Assembly (NCBI GenBank): GCA_949358305.1
Contig: OX442314.1
Location: forward strand, 47,624,581 to 47,688,580
DNA from: Strigamia acuminata
Taxonomy: Eukaryota; Arthropoda; Chilopoda; Geophilomorpha; Linotaeniidae
Length of the DNA stretch: 64,000 nt
Direction: 5' to 3'
Every line of letters starts with the position of its first letter. Within the stretch, counting starts at the first letter, position 1. The translations under genes were made by a program, and so were the position numbers. Shown in pieces: positions 11,903 to 23,303 of the stretch. Under the pieces are notes generated by a model. The model was not told where the DNA came from, ran no database searches, and saw nothing but the letters and a program-made list of their open reading frames with translations.

Positions 11903-11909
11903 AAAAAAC
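11903..11909 (+). promoter_or_regulatory. -1 ribosomal frameshift site (A AAA AAC)
   Basis: The heptamer lies in the gag frame as ACA AAA AAC, 27 bases before the gag TAG. Slipping back one base enters the pol frame, which is open from here through the protease. It is the canonical X XXY YYZ signal, and Element 3 has the same heptamer at the same protein position. A downstream structure was not modelled. Confidence 0.75.
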
Positions 11910-14900
11910 TTGAACGCGCGGGCTCAGGAAAAGCAGTAGAGCTCGCGCTGACAAAAAATTCGGAAAAACTGCAAGATGCCAAACCAACAACAGCTTTATC
12001 CGTAGAAGTAGTGGAGAACTCAGAAGGGTTATTGGAGGCCCAATCAATAGACGAAAAAGTAATAGAGACTTCATTAATATTAAAAACATCGGTGGAGTCA
12101 CAAGATCTGACTGAAGACATCCAAGAGACTCAACCAACAGCAGAAGTACCTTCAGGATCACGATTCATCAAAGATAGCAAAACTGGAGAATATGTGCAAT
12201 CGGAATTGATTGAAAAACCACGCAAAGTAATTGGAACTTTGGAAGGTGGAAGAGGAACAATAGTTGTTAATTACGAAGATGGCGAGGTTGTGGGATTGAA
12301 ATTTCCAGCCCCAAAAGCAACAACGGAACCAAAACCGGAAGTAGCCGGGTGTTCATCACAACCAGATTATCTATATGATAATGGACCGCTAAAAAATACA
12401 ACTATTCCTGTAATACTTACGCCACCAGAAGCAATCGGCACGATGCCAAAAAGAGGTGAAATGATTTGCGACATGGAGTGCGGACAACTCGTCGCAATGA
12501 GGTTCCCGCCTCTAGAAATAAAAGATTGTCCATCTGTAATACAAGAAGCTTACCGGTCAAATGAATTTGACAAATCATATTTCACAGTCAAAGTGACCGA
12601 AGCATTAAAAGATGTAAAATTGGTACAAGAAAATGAGGCGACTATTTTTTGGACAAAGGTAAAAAAGACCTATGAAGAAACTCCATCAATAGCGGCATGG
12701 ATGACTGATACATCGGTTGAACCAGTGGACTGGGACCCACTCCTAAAGGAACTAACAACTTTGGAGCCAGAAGGACCAAGAATTAGAGTCTTTAACATTT
12801 TACTCCCCGAAGAAGATGTTTTAGAAGGGATGACGACGATTGACATCAAGACAGAACAAGGTTCGATCGCCGCGATGTTGGATTCCGGCGCCAACCGCAG
12901 TTGTATTTCTTGGCCACTGATTCAAGCGATGGGGTTGGAAAAACAAGTTTGGCCTCTCAAAGCCAACATGACTGTAAATACAGCGGACAAACAAGTCCAA
13001 CCTATGGGGACAATAAGAATGATGATTAGATGGACTCATGGTATGATGCAGCAGTATTTTTTAGTGTTGCCTCACGACATGAAGTTCATGTTAATCGGCA
13101 ATGACGCAATGAAGAGGATGAAAATACAGCCGAATCCACTCAACGGCAAATGGAATTTCATCACGACAATAGATGTACCACAACCTTACATACCGCAGTA
13201 TCTTCTTGATAAATATGAGCAAAAGAAAGAAGAGCCCGAATCGTCATTGAAGACATTTAGAAAAGAAAGTAGCTTTTGTGCATTCGAGGCGAGGTTGAAG
13301 GTTGGAAATGGAGTCCATGATATGATTGAAGAAGCAAAACTGCAATTAACTGAGGCAGCACAATTGGAGCATGTGCTGAGGAAATATGAAAAAATACTCA
13401 GCAAGAATCCTGGAAAAACTCACGTGCTCCAACACTCGATAAACTTAGACACGGATAAACCGATCCGAGTTCCATTTAAATCATGGAACCCACAGAAGCG
13501 CGAAATTTTAAGGACCCTCTGCCAGGAGATGATCGACAAAGGCTATGTATCGGAAGCTGAAGGGGATTACGCAACGCGAATCGTACTGGTAATGAGACCA
13601 GGTTCGGAGCCACGCCTCTGTATCGATTACAGAGCGCTAAACGAACACACCCTTTATGACCCACCACAAATGCCGACCATAACGGAAATCTTAAGAGAAT
13701 TAGGAGAATTCCAGTGGGTGTCGACCATCGACTTAACGAAAGGATATTGGCAGATAGACTTGAGACCGGAAGATCGTCCGAAAACGGCTTTCTGGAGCCC
13801 CATGGGTCGTTTAATGTTCAATGTCATGCCCTTTGGGCTGGTCAACGCGCCAACAACATTTCAGCGATTGATCGAAAAGGTATTAGGCGAAGCATTCAGA
13901 AAATATGCTTGGGCCTACCTGGACGATATAGTGATCGTATCTAGGACATATGAAGAACATATGAAGCACTTGGACTCAGTATTGGGAAAACTACAGCAAG
14001 CCGGATTACATGTGAATCCGACCAAGTCCAAATTCTGCAGAAAAGAACTTAAATTCCTAGGATATAAATTAGGAATTAATGGATTAAGTGTAGACCCCGC
14101 AAAAGTGGCGGCAATTTCGGAATTTCCAGCGCCAAAGAATTTGACTGAACTCCAGAGATTCCTCGGAATGGTCAACTTTTTCCACCGCCTTCTGAAAGAT
14201 TTGGCAACTGTAGCGGCACCATTACGCCCATTGTTGAAGAAAGGAATAGAGTTCCTATGGGAAAATGAGCACCAAGTTGCATTTGACGAAATAAAAAAGT
14301 TATTGACGGATGCAAAGACAATGCACTTGCCGAATTTACATCAATCTTTCATCGTAAGAACAGATGCAAGCAAAAAAGGTTTAGGCGCTGCTTTAATGCA
14401 AATGAAGGAAATTGACGGCCAGATGATAGAATCACCATGTGTTTATATCAGCCGATGTCTGCAACAGGCAGAACTCAATTATAGCGCCACCGACCTCGAG
14501 TGTTTAGCCGTCATATGGGCACTACGAAAATTTAGACCGTATCTCGAGTTTACGAGCTTCGTCGTGCAAACTGACCACGAGGCGTTGAAATGGTTGATGA
14601 GACTGGAAGAGCCAGCAGGCCGTCTTGCCCGCTGGCAGATGGAATTGATGTCTTACAATTTCCAAATTCAGTACTTAAAGGGGACATCCAACACATTGGC
14701 CGACGCATTGTCCAGGGCGCCAATTCAGATAATTTGCGACGCGGAAGACACCGGTGAAGCCGACGGCGATTTGAGATATTGCCCAACTGAGCCACGCAAA
14801 TGGGTGGTGGGGAATTGGAATCAATTGCCACGACCGATAAGCGAAGACGAAGAGGTCGCATCATATTGGTGTCAAATGTACAGTGCGCCTAGTGAAGAGT

Positions 14901-16957
14901 TGGAACAGAGTCCAAAAGAAAAGAAAGAGTGGCAGTACATGCCAACTTCCGAAAACGAGATGGTCACGGCATTTATTGCAAAAGTAACGGAACAGGCAAA
15001 CTGCACACCGCCGACGCGAGAAGAGCTCGTTGATCACCAGATCAAAGACCGCCACTGTCAGGCCATGCGACATTATCTTGAGACTGAGCAATTTCCCACA
15101 TACGTGAAAACCCCGTTGCATAGGAAAAAATATCGCATCTTGGCAACGAAACACATTGTAGAGGAAAATCTTTTGCTCAAATATCACCCAACAATGTCGG
15201 ATGATTTGGCAGAGGATTCAAGAGCGCTTAAAATTGTAGTGCCGAGATCGTTAAGATTTAGAGTTCTGTGGCAAATGCACGGACATCCTTTGGCGAGCCA
15301 CTGCGGAATAGCACGAACACTTTATCGTATGCGACAAGTGTATACGTGGGAGGGGATGAAACGAGATACAGCTCGATTTATTAAGCATTGTTCTCGTTGC
15401 CAAGCGTGCAAACCCAGAACAAAGACACGAATAGAACCAGCTCAAATTGGCCCGTATGCGCCATTTGAATGTTTGAGTATCGATTTAGTAGGACCGTTAA
15501 CTAGAACGGAAACAGGAAATAACTATATTTTGGTGATTCTGGATATAGCCACTCGCTGGCCAGAACTTTACCCGCTGGCAGACCCAGTGGCCCAAGATAT
15601 AGCTGACTGTTTGTTTGACACATGCATGGGCTGAGGATTTCCGCTCCGGATTATATCGGATAACGGACCGCAATTTAAAGCACGACTTTACCATGAATTT
15701 TGTAAAAAGTTCAAAATTGTGCCGCGATTTACATCACCATATCATCCCCAAGCCAACACAGTGGAAAGAACCAACAGAGACCTGAAATATATTTTGTCAA
15801 TCTACACGTCGATCCACAAGCGCTGGGACGAATATCTAAGAGAGATAGCGTTTAGTATACGCACAACAGCAACAACAGGCCGTGATTACTCGCCAGCATA
15901 CTTAAATTGTGGCAGAGAATTTAGGATACCATGGGATCCTCGAATTTTGGATGGAATTTTGAAAATTGACCCAAATAAGCCGCACATTTACATCCAACGA
16001 TTGGAAAAGGTCATTCGCGACACGTACCATCATATGATGGCACACATCATGGACCTTCGTGAACGCGTGGACAACCATAAATTAGATGGAAAATTTCAAG
16101 ATTTTCGAACAAACGACCTCGTGTGGAAGGAAGATCACACTTTGTCAAAAGCGTCGCAGGGAATTTCTGCGAAATTATCCGACAAGAGAAGTGGGCCATA
16201 TGTTATTATTAAAATCCACCAGGGCGGAGCTGTCAAATTAAGACGACTTAAAGATAATAAGATCTTACGTTCCATTCACATGTCCGAGTTAACGCCGTTT
16301 TTCCCGGAATTTAGTCAAGAAATTTGGGAAAAAGGCCAAACACAAAGTAACCCGGAAGGAAAAATTATTAACACTTTGTTCGACGAGCCATCAACATCAG
16401 AAATGCAAGAAATTGCGAATATAGAGAGTTCGCAAAACGTGCGGAATGAACAAACTCAAGGCAGTAATTCAATAGAATCTCAAACTTTGCGTCAAATGCA
16501 AAATTTAGAAGATTCACAAAATCAAGGAAATTTAGAAGGATCACAAATTTTGGAGCAAACACAAAATTTGCAAGATTCGCAAATTTCACAAGAGCAACAA
16601 GAATTACAAATAACACCAAGTTCATCAAACACGGAAAATAATGAGGAAATAGAATTTGCAATTCCAAGCGATCAACAAGTCGAACAAAGTGAAGAAATTA
16701 ATGAAGATTTGAGCGCAACTTTGCAACAAACATCACAAGTTGATGTGCCACTTTTTCCAAAAAATTTAGTTGTAGAAACAGACGAACAGGTTGCGTCGTT
16801 TTCTAAAAAGGGGGGAGAAGTGGTGAAAAAAGTGAAAACAAAACAAAGATATAAAGATCTACGCGAAAATCAACCCAAAACAATTAAAAAGAAAGCTGTC
16901 TTGAAGAAATATCCACTTCGAGACAGAGGGAGGATTAAACCACCAGACTACCTCTAA
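11909..16957 (+). pseudogene. pol: Element 2 pol with one in-frame TGA in integrase
   Basis: Polyprotein in the -1 frame relative to gag. Order: a leader of about 300 residues; aspartic protease with DSGA at about 12881; reverse transcriptase with YLDD at about 13916-13927; RNase H with RTDASKKGLGAAL at about 14357; integrase zinc module (HGHPLASH, then CSRCQAC at about 15389); DDE core with DNGPQF and a later Glu in TVERTN. A TGA at 15632-15634 sits just before the conserved G-x-P of the core. The frame stays open on both sides, so it is a single nonsense change (TGG to TGA is the simplest origin). After integrase comes a Gln/Ser-rich tail of about 200 residues with repeats like QNLEDSQNQ, then a basic end. 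Confidence 0.9.
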
Positions 16958-17661
16958 AAATAGAATAGAGCGACGTCACTCGGGAGTCCGGAAGTGGACG
17001 ACGTCGCAGCTCGATCGTGATTGGTTGAACGAACCTCATGTCGATTCAACGTGAAGTAAAAATCACATGTGTGGAGACATTCGTCAAAACAATAACAAAA
17101 CGTTGGAGTGATTTAAACTAACCACAAGCGATCAAACAACAAGGAATTACGAGGAGGCCCGGACGGAGCAATCATCAACACCACGATGAATCAAGATTTT
17201 CGACCGCCGCCGGAACCGAAGAAACCAGTACACGAAGAGGTAGTAAAAAATCGAATTAAGTCAAAAAAACTAAGGATAAGAGATCCAAAATAATAGTTAT
17301 CAGTATTCATCAATTGTGCGTGTCATAAAAGTAAAAATTTATCGATGATCGTAAGAGACGAAGCGAAATAAGTCGTAAATACGGAGACGCGATCACAAAA
17401 CCGATAAAAGATCGAGATGGGCACGGATTATCACTAAGAAGGCTAAAACTAAGTTAAAACTATCAGAAATAATTAGTTTTATGTGACAAAACTAGTAAAT
17501 ATTGGCAAAAACTTGAGAAAAGCGACATGAAAATACGTCGCGATATACGAAAGAGCGCCATCTGGCGAGAATTTTATGAAACGTAAAAATTAAGAAAATG
17601 ACACACACAATTGAGAATAATTTCGTAAAAGACAAAAAATTAATGAAAATTTAATTTATAG
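16958..17661 (+). other. Pol to third-ORF spacer with short exon candidate
   Basis: A 35-codon ORF starts at ATG 17186 (MNQDFRPPPEPKKP...). A weak donor GAG|GTAGTA at 17240 and an acceptor TTTATAG at 17655-17661 would join its first 18 codons in frame to the third ORF. This mirrors the better-supported splice upstream of the third ORF in Element 3. The rest of the stretch shows nothing coding. Confidence 0.4.
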
Positions 17662-17673
17662 ACAAGGAAAGCG

Positions 17674-20600
17674 ATGGAATCATGGGACGCATTACCCCAA
17701 AATGCAAGAGTTCCACGAACTTTCTATCGGGGAAGGATTCATCACAAATTAAGAAGAATATTCGAGCGGAGAGGCTACAAACCAGCAAATGTCCGAAAAT
17801 TCATCTCGCTAGCCATGCAACGACGCTGGGGAACCTTGAAGAGGTTATTCAAGGGTTTCAAAACGTGTTTCCATGAAATGTTAAAATTAATTTCAATATT
17901 AACGGACACACACGGACCAATTTGGAACGAATTGATAGGCGAAGATTTTCCAATGACTCCAGAAGAAGCGGAGGACTACGTTATTTATTGTGACCCGGCG
18001 ACAAATCGAGTTCAATTTGCACGACAAGTGATGAACCGACTGCAGGAAGGCATGGCGGATGTAGCAGCAAGATATCTAGAGGCCAAAGCGAAATGGCAAG
18101 CAGAGCAGGCGTTACTGGACGAGCCAGATTTGGAGACGGTGCCACCATATTACGTCACTTCACAATACGAGATGCACCAGCTCACGATGGCCGGAGTGCT
18201 CGGTGTTCACATCACGCCAGTATCCAAGGAGAAGCCGGAGTTGAGAGATGATTTTGGCCCGCTGGTATATGTAAAGAGGCAACGACTGGAAAAAGAGGAA
18301 AAGGAACGTAGAGATAAAAGATCTCAGGACGACCGAGAGCCAAGTCCAGAACGACGAAGGAAGGCACCACCCCAGTCAACTCAAAAAGGGGAATATTCTC
18401 CAAGACGTCCACAAAATACAACGCGACGAGAAAGAACGCCGCCAAAGATGAGATCGGAATTAAGTCCGAAATATTACAGACACCACGATGAAGAATATGG
18501 AGGATGCCGACCCAAATACCGACAGGAGTATGCACAACGAGGTAGAGAGGCAAGATCTCGAGGAGCTCTGCGCCACACGAGAATTCCCAAGACAAGAGAA
18601 CCAACGCCTCCTAAAAGAAGTGTCGCAGTGCATTATCGTAGCGAATACCGTTCACAGAACAGAGATTCGACGAGACGAAGAGAAATTTCGCCAAATCGTC
18701 GAGAGGAGCGACGTGAGAACCGTTCGTCGTCACGAACAAGGGAAGATCGAAGGAGCACGTCAAGAGATCGACGTGTAGTGAGATACGGTGGCCGTTCCTC
18801 TTTCAGAAAAGGGGAACAACGAAGTACGGAATTGAGTCCGAAGGAAAAGCAAGGACATTCCAGTCGAAGTTCGTCAACCAAGCGACAAGAAGCGAAAAGC
18901 GAGGCGAGACAATCACACCGATACTCCGAAATGCGTCCAAAACGAACGGTGACACAAAACGATGAAGATATTTTACAAATCCAAGTGAGGGAAAGCAGCG
19001 ATTCATATTATTCTGCATCGGAAAATGAATACGTGCTTGTAGACGAGGTGCGGGAAATTTCATTGGAGTGCCAAGAGAGGATGCAAATTTCAGAAGAAGA
19101 AACAAAAGAGACGCAGCTTTCGCAAGAGATAACGTCCGCAATCACCTATGAACTTGAAGAAACGGAAAAAAGTCCGACAGGGCCAAGGACGCCTCAAGCG
19201 ACTCCACCAAGATCACCAGTCATTGGTACCCATACGCCAATTACGTGGACGCCCCGGTCAGTGCCTCCAACACCGACTCCGAGAAAGTCACCACCTGAGA
19301 CGTACAGTTTTGTCGACCTACCCACGTTGGATGAAGCTTTGGCGATAAAACATGCCCAAATCGCAAAGGGGGTTAAAGAGAGGACGTCGAAGCCGAGAAT
19401 ATTACGTCCACGAGGGAGGTCATCAATCATCCGCGGAGGACGAGATCCGAGGAGACCCGCCAAGCCTCAAAAAGAAGTCAGACGAGAATCGGTATTAAGA
19501 CCGCAAGCGGAAGTGGAAATCCGAGTTGACGAATCGCAAAAGGCGAAGGACCCACGAACAGCGAAACCACGAGAGCAGCAAGGGGTAAATCCACACACTT
19601 TGCCTTTCACGGAGCAAATCCCCGAAGTGAACATTACGTTGCCCGTTCCAAACTTGGCCACGGCACCTTACTCAAATAATCTCGCAATGCAGCCAGAGGA
19701 AGGGTTCGATAAAGACTATCGTTCACTTTGGGAGATGTTCCTGCGGTTTCCACTATGCCACCAAGGATTATTGAAGGCGAACTTAGACGAATACCAGAAC
19801 GCGCAGATTCACGAAGCAGTTAACGAACTTAGAAGGAGAGCGAGAGAGTTCGTACAACAAGCAGTGGAATTACAAACGAAGGAGTGGCTCGCACGGTTCC
19901 AACCACTGCTGGACGCCGCGTTCTACAGAGTAATGTTTCCAGGAGTTTTCCCATCGGTCGAGACGACATTTATCGCCACCACTTTCCTGTGGACGGCCGC
20001 ATTAGGGATCCCCAACGAGATGATCGGAAACTGGACGTCCATCTTAAGAGATCCGCCAGCAGTACGAGCGCAACTAATGAGGGATGTCCTGGGAAATGGA
20101 GAAACGTCGGACCAGTGTGCGATGAGACTACGAGCCGAATGGGTGCAACACTATCAAAACGTGATGGCTCAACAGAAGTTCCGTACTTTCGTGGAGCAGA
20201 AGCAAATGGAGTGGGCTCCAATGGAACCACCTGCGCCCACAATCGAAGAAAGACCAACAATTCTGATGGCGACCACACCAGTGATGATGTCGAACGTACA
20301 TTCGACTCGAGCCAAACCAGCGGCGACCTACACACCGATGGCCTATCAATTAGCTATGAATAGGTCAACAAGAAATTCGGAGTCCGAGGTGTGTGGCAGT
20401 GAAACAGATCAGAATAGACGAGAAGGAATTGAGTCCTCGGCCAAAGAATCGGACGTTTCCAGAAAAGGGTTGGCCAACATCGACAAGACGCCCAAACCAG
20501 GTGCAAGAAGAAGTAAGAACCAAGATTTCGGGAAAATTCGTCACCTTTATCCGAAACTGCGGTTATCCGAAGCCACAAGGACCATGCTGATCTACAGCAA

Positions 20601-20886
20601 CACCTTGAGCCATGACGCTCTCAAATGGCTGGAAAATGCGGTCCGCGAACCAAAAAGGGTGACCCAGCATCGAAGAGTGATTGCTGTCCGTAAGGCACCA
20701 ACGGGCACGCGGGAGAAATACGACATGGACTATGCAAGAGTGTTCCCGACAACCACGGACATTACTGAAGTTTGGCTCCATGTCAATAATGGAGCAGCGT
20801 CGGGTCCAACTCGAGGAATGCCCCGATTTTCAGTGTCTGAGAGTGAGGTACCAGTCCTGGACCCCACGGCTCAATACGAGGACTAG
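17674..20886 (+). CDS. Element 2 third ORF, conserved protein of unknown function
   Basis: 1070 residues from ATG 17674 to TAG. I do not recognise it as a named family. The N-terminal ~200 residues look folded (YYVTSQYEMHQLTMAGVLG near 175). Residues about 205-420 are strongly basic with RS/RE repeats (REPSPERRRKAP, RSSSRTREDRRS), then comes an acidic stretch, then a Pro-rich stretch with TPR/TPP repeats (about 500-560). The C-terminal ~400 residues look folded again, including a helical block with IPNEMIGNWTSILRDPPAVR and a final block with LYPKLRLSEATRTML. These N-terminal and C-terminal blocks are recognisably shared with the third ORF of Element 3. There is no signal peptide, hydrophobic span or furin site, so an envelope role is unlikely. 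The RS-rich middle suggests RNA or splicing-factor contacts, which is inference only. It is intact in this otherwise broken copy. Confidence 0.8.
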   Translation: MESWDALPQNARVPRTFYRGRIHHKLRRIFERRGYKPANVRKFISLAMQRRWGTLKRLFKGFKTCFHEMLKLISILTDTHGPIWNELIGEDFPMTPEEAEDYVIYCDPATNRVQFARQVMNRLQEGMADVAARYLEAKAKWQAEQALLDEPDLETVPPYYVTSQYEMHQLTMAGVLGVHITPVSKEKPELRDDFGPLVYVKRQRLEKEEKERRDKRSQDDREPSPERRRKAPPQSTQKGEYSPRRPQNTTRRERTPPKMRSELSPKYYRHHDEEYGGCRPKYRQEYAQRGREARSRGALRHTRIPKTREPTPPKRSVAVHYRSEYRSQNRDSTRRREISPNRREERRENRSSSRTREDRRSTSRDRRVVRYGGRSSFRKGEQRSTELSPKEKQGHSSRSSSTKRQEAKSEARQSHRYSEMRPKRTVTQNDEDILQIQVRESSDSYYSASENEYVLVDEVREISLECQERMQISEEETKETQLSQEITSAITYELEETEKSPTGPRTPQATPPRSPVIGTHTPITWTPRSVPPTPTPRKSPPETYSFVDLPTLDEALAIKHAQIAKGVKERTSKPRILRPRGRSSIIRGGRDPRRPAKPQKEVRRESVLRPQAEVEIRVDESQKAKDPRTAKPREQQGVNPHTLPFTEQIPEVNITLPVPNLATAPYSNNLAMQPEEGFDKDYRSLWEMFLRFPLCHQGLLKANLDEYQNAQIHEAVNELRRRAREFVQQAVELQTKEWLARFQPLLDAAFYRVMFPGVFPSVETTFIATTFLWTAALGIPNEMIGNWTSILRDPPAVRAQLMRDVLGNGETSDQCAMRLRAEWVQHYQNVMAQQKFRTFVEQKQMEWAPMEPPAPTIEERPTILMATTPVMMSNVHSTRAKPAATYTPMAYQLAMNRSTRNSESEVCGSETDQNRREGIESSAKESDVSRKGLANIDKTPKPGARRSKNQDFGKIRHLYPKLRLSEATRTMLIYSNTLSHDALKWLENAVREPKRVTQHRRVIAVRKAPTGTREKYDMDYARVFPTTTDITEVWLHVNNGAASGPTRGMPRFSVSESEVPVLDPTAQYED

Positions 20887-20915
20887 GAGTAAAGGAAGAA
20901 TCGGGGATCCTTCCT

Positions 20916-20929
20916 AAAAAGGAGGGAGG
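20916..20929 (+). other. Polypurine tract of Element 2
   Basis: AAAAAGGAGGGAGG directly before the 3' LTR, the usual primer for plus-strand DNA synthesis. Confidence 0.75.
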
Positions 20930-21898
20930 TGTAGTGACCCTAGTGGTCACTAGTGAAGTGTCAGAAAAAGTCTGAAAAATAATATTTAGTTTATTATATT
21001 TTAGTTTGAGTTTTTTATGCTTCCTGTCTACAGGCTAGAAAGCGGAGCAGAGTGGGAGGAAATGTGGGTGGTTGCCAGGGTAACCAGCCCACAAGCCTCT
21101 AAACAGGAAATGAGTCCTGAGAGGAGTGAAAACTCCTCAGTATGATCACCAACTTTGCCAGAGAAACACCGCAAAATAACCCAGAGAAAACCTCCAGTAT
21201 TTTGTGAAAACCTCAGTGAAGTTTTGTACTCATAATCTTGCTGTGAAGAATCCAGCTAGATTCATCTTGTGCCACCACAACTAGTGACACGGGAAGCCAC
21301 ACTCTTGCTGAGAGGGATCCAGCTAGAGTCCATTCTTGCAATTGTACGAATACAATTGTGAGATTTCATCTTGTCTCAACGACATTGTTGAGAAGGGATT
21401 GTTGTGCGAAAGAGTCGCAGTTTCGCCGCCACGACGACGGAGTTGCGGAGAACGTGTAATAGACGATACGGAAAGAGTCCGATTGACCAAGCGAGTCGGC
21501 GTGAGTCGATTCGCATCAGACGATTTCCAGGGAATTCGAGAGTTTGAGTTACGGAATAAGTCCGTTTCACCGAGGAGCGACGCCGAGCAGAATACCGAGA
21601 CGAGCGTCGACGAGAGAGCCGTAGAAGCGCGACGAAAGCGAGCCGTTATCGTCGCCGGAGCGCGGGAATCGTCAAATAACGTTTCCACGTCGATTTGAAG
21701 TTAATTCAGCATTTCATCTATTATTTCATTCCTAATTTCCTTAACTTTATTTATCACTGTAATTTATCTTATTCTAAGTCAGAATAAACCATTTTGTGAG
21801 TTTAATATTAGAGAGTAGTTTTTATGATAAGTCTTGTCTAAGCATCAATTAGTCTAGAATTATTATTATTTATTTAATAATAATTTGGGCTCATTACA
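20930..21898 (+). mobile_element. 3' LTR of Element 2
   Basis: Same length as the 5' LTR (offset exactly 14650) and identical in all stretches I compared, including both embedded 120-codon frames. Confidence 0.9.
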
Positions 21899-23160
21899 AA
21901 GTACCGCAACTACAGATTGAAATCCAAGAAATTTTGCTACAACTGTGTACACAGTGGCTGAACCAACACCAAGAGATGCTCAACCAGGTCCAACCATTGG
22001 CACCACGTGGGGAGCCATGGGTCATGTGGAAATCCCTGTTATATTGATATCGATTCAGCTTGAGATTAACGAGCTCCGCATTTTCCGGGATAATCTTGTG
22101 GCAATGTTGGATGCGTTTACTAATGGAGTATTAGGACTCGACCACTTAATTATGTAAGAAATCAAATTGGAATTTCCTTGAATAGTTTTTCTAATTTCAG
22201 ATGTATAGTCAGTTCAGAAAGTTTGGAATAATCCAAATTTTCATGAGCACATCACTGTTAGAAAGCATTTTGGCATTGCTGGAAAGCTCTCACTAAAATA
22301 AATAAAAATATTCTCAAAAGAGACATAATTTAGCTCTAGATTGAGCAAAAAATAGTTTTCTAGTAATCTGCTTTTGAATTCAACACTAGTGTTCAAAAAG
22401 TTTGGTATAATTATTTTTAATACTTAGTGACATGCCTGCAGCTTCATTATGAGATGATCCCACGATTAGAACACGTGATACTTATACCATTACGTTATAT
22501 TTACATGACTCTTTACATGTATGTGAGTTTTTGTAGCAAAATCTATTACCATAGGTTCAGGCAAACAACTGATCTTCAGCTGTTGGAATAAAAAAATTTC
22601 CAAAAATTTGCAGTCAGCATCAGAATTTACAGCTCCTCAGATAAAACACAAGCCCCTTGTGTCATTATAATCGGCACAGCTCTGCATCATTACTTTAGCA
22701 GATATTTTTACAGTTTGTTGTAAGCCATCTGGGTGGCCAGTTTCATTTTTGAGTCTCCGAATTTTCCCAGGATTATTTAAACCAACAAAAAAACATGATT
22801 TTATCACTAAATCAACCACCTACCCATTGTTCAGCTATGAAATGCTTATATTTTTAGGTCTAAATAATGATGAGAAGATCCATTTAGACATTTATTCTAT
22901 TAGTTTTAATCCATTTAAACATTTATTCTATTAGTTTTAATCCATTTAAACATTTATTTTATTAGTTTTGATCCATTTAGCCATTTATTTTATAAGTTTT
23001 GATCCATTTTGACACGGTTATCTCGGTTAAGCCTGACAACTTTATAGTCGTTTTATCAATTTTTAATTTGTTAAATGTATTTTCTGTGTTTACCACTGTA
23101 TTCCTGATCATTTTTAAATCTTAGATGTCATATTTTTGCATATATTTGCGTATATTTACA
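21899..23160 (+). repeat. Repeat unit copy 1, right part
   Basis: Resumes the unit broken at 6279. Similar to 24885-26420 without the LINE there. An exon-like stretch reads VPQLQIEIQEILLQL...LAPRGEPW (21902-22030), and after that a second one reads EINELRIFRDNLVAMLDAF to a TAA at 22157. Further on it has AT-rich sequence shared with 25735-26340. I do not recognise the encoded peptide. Confidence 0.6.
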
Positions 23161-23164
23161 GCAA

Positions 23165-23295
23165 ACACGAGGATTATATCGCAGTTCTGTATTGTAGCAG
23201 TTGTTGTAAAAAGTTATTCAAGAGTAAAGACGTGTTTTTTGCTTTTCCTGCCTATTCTTACAAGTGATGACCAGTGAGTAGTCACTCTCTCACTC
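23165..23295 (+). repeat. Copia-like LTR tail fragment
   Basis: About 100 bases, including GTTGTTGTAAAAAGTTA and CCTGCCTATTCTTACAAG, are shared with 30945-31040, where copia gag and protease relics follow. Best read as the end of a copia LTR plus leader. Confidence 0.45.
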
Positions 23296-23303
23296 CTCCC
23301 CAC

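Larger units (their letters stand above)
7375..11939 (+). pseudogene. gag: Element 2 gag, split by a foldback insertion
   Basis: The first segment runs from ATG 7375 to 10498 and the second from 11130 to a TAG at 11937-11939. The N terminus is Gly/Arg-rich (RGRGTRRG). Residues about 190-380 are a long Glu/Arg/Ala coiled coil. A polar middle holds an RS-like tract (RRRDDSYRDQRRSRS). Residues about 890-1040 resemble the capsid region of gypsy Gag, with spaced Trp/Tyr and the FMKEYGE...LRRTEDLIAQLP pattern. The second segment has one CCHC knuckle, CHNCGQVGHWVRQC (11790-11831). Gag normally forms the particle and packages RNA. Taking out the foldback and one TTAA would leave both segments in the same frame, so the break is purely the insertion. 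As it stands, the first part ends at a TAA within the insert (10519-10521). Confidence 0.85.
6280..21898 (+). mobile_element. Ty3/gypsy Element 2 (15.6 kb, recent)
   Basis: Two 969-bp LTRs (6280-7248 and 20930-21898) that I find identical wherever compared bound gag, pol and a third ORF on the plus strand. A primer-binding site follows the 5' LTR and a purine tract (AAAAAGGAGGGAGG) precedes the 3' LTR. Flanks are AAGG on the left and AAGT on the right, an imperfect 4-base duplication. The related repeat at about 24868-24890 serves as an approximate empty site and supports the same junction. LTR identity implies a young insertion. This copy cannot make normal Gag-Pol: a foldback splits gag and integrase carries a TGA. 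It is unusually large because of a long gag, a long pol tail and a 1070-residue third ORF. Confidence 0.9.

Noticed and set aside
15632-15634. TGA as selenocysteine or programmed readthrough
   Set aside because: No selenocysteine element sought or seen, integrases do not use it, and a G-to-A change explains it.
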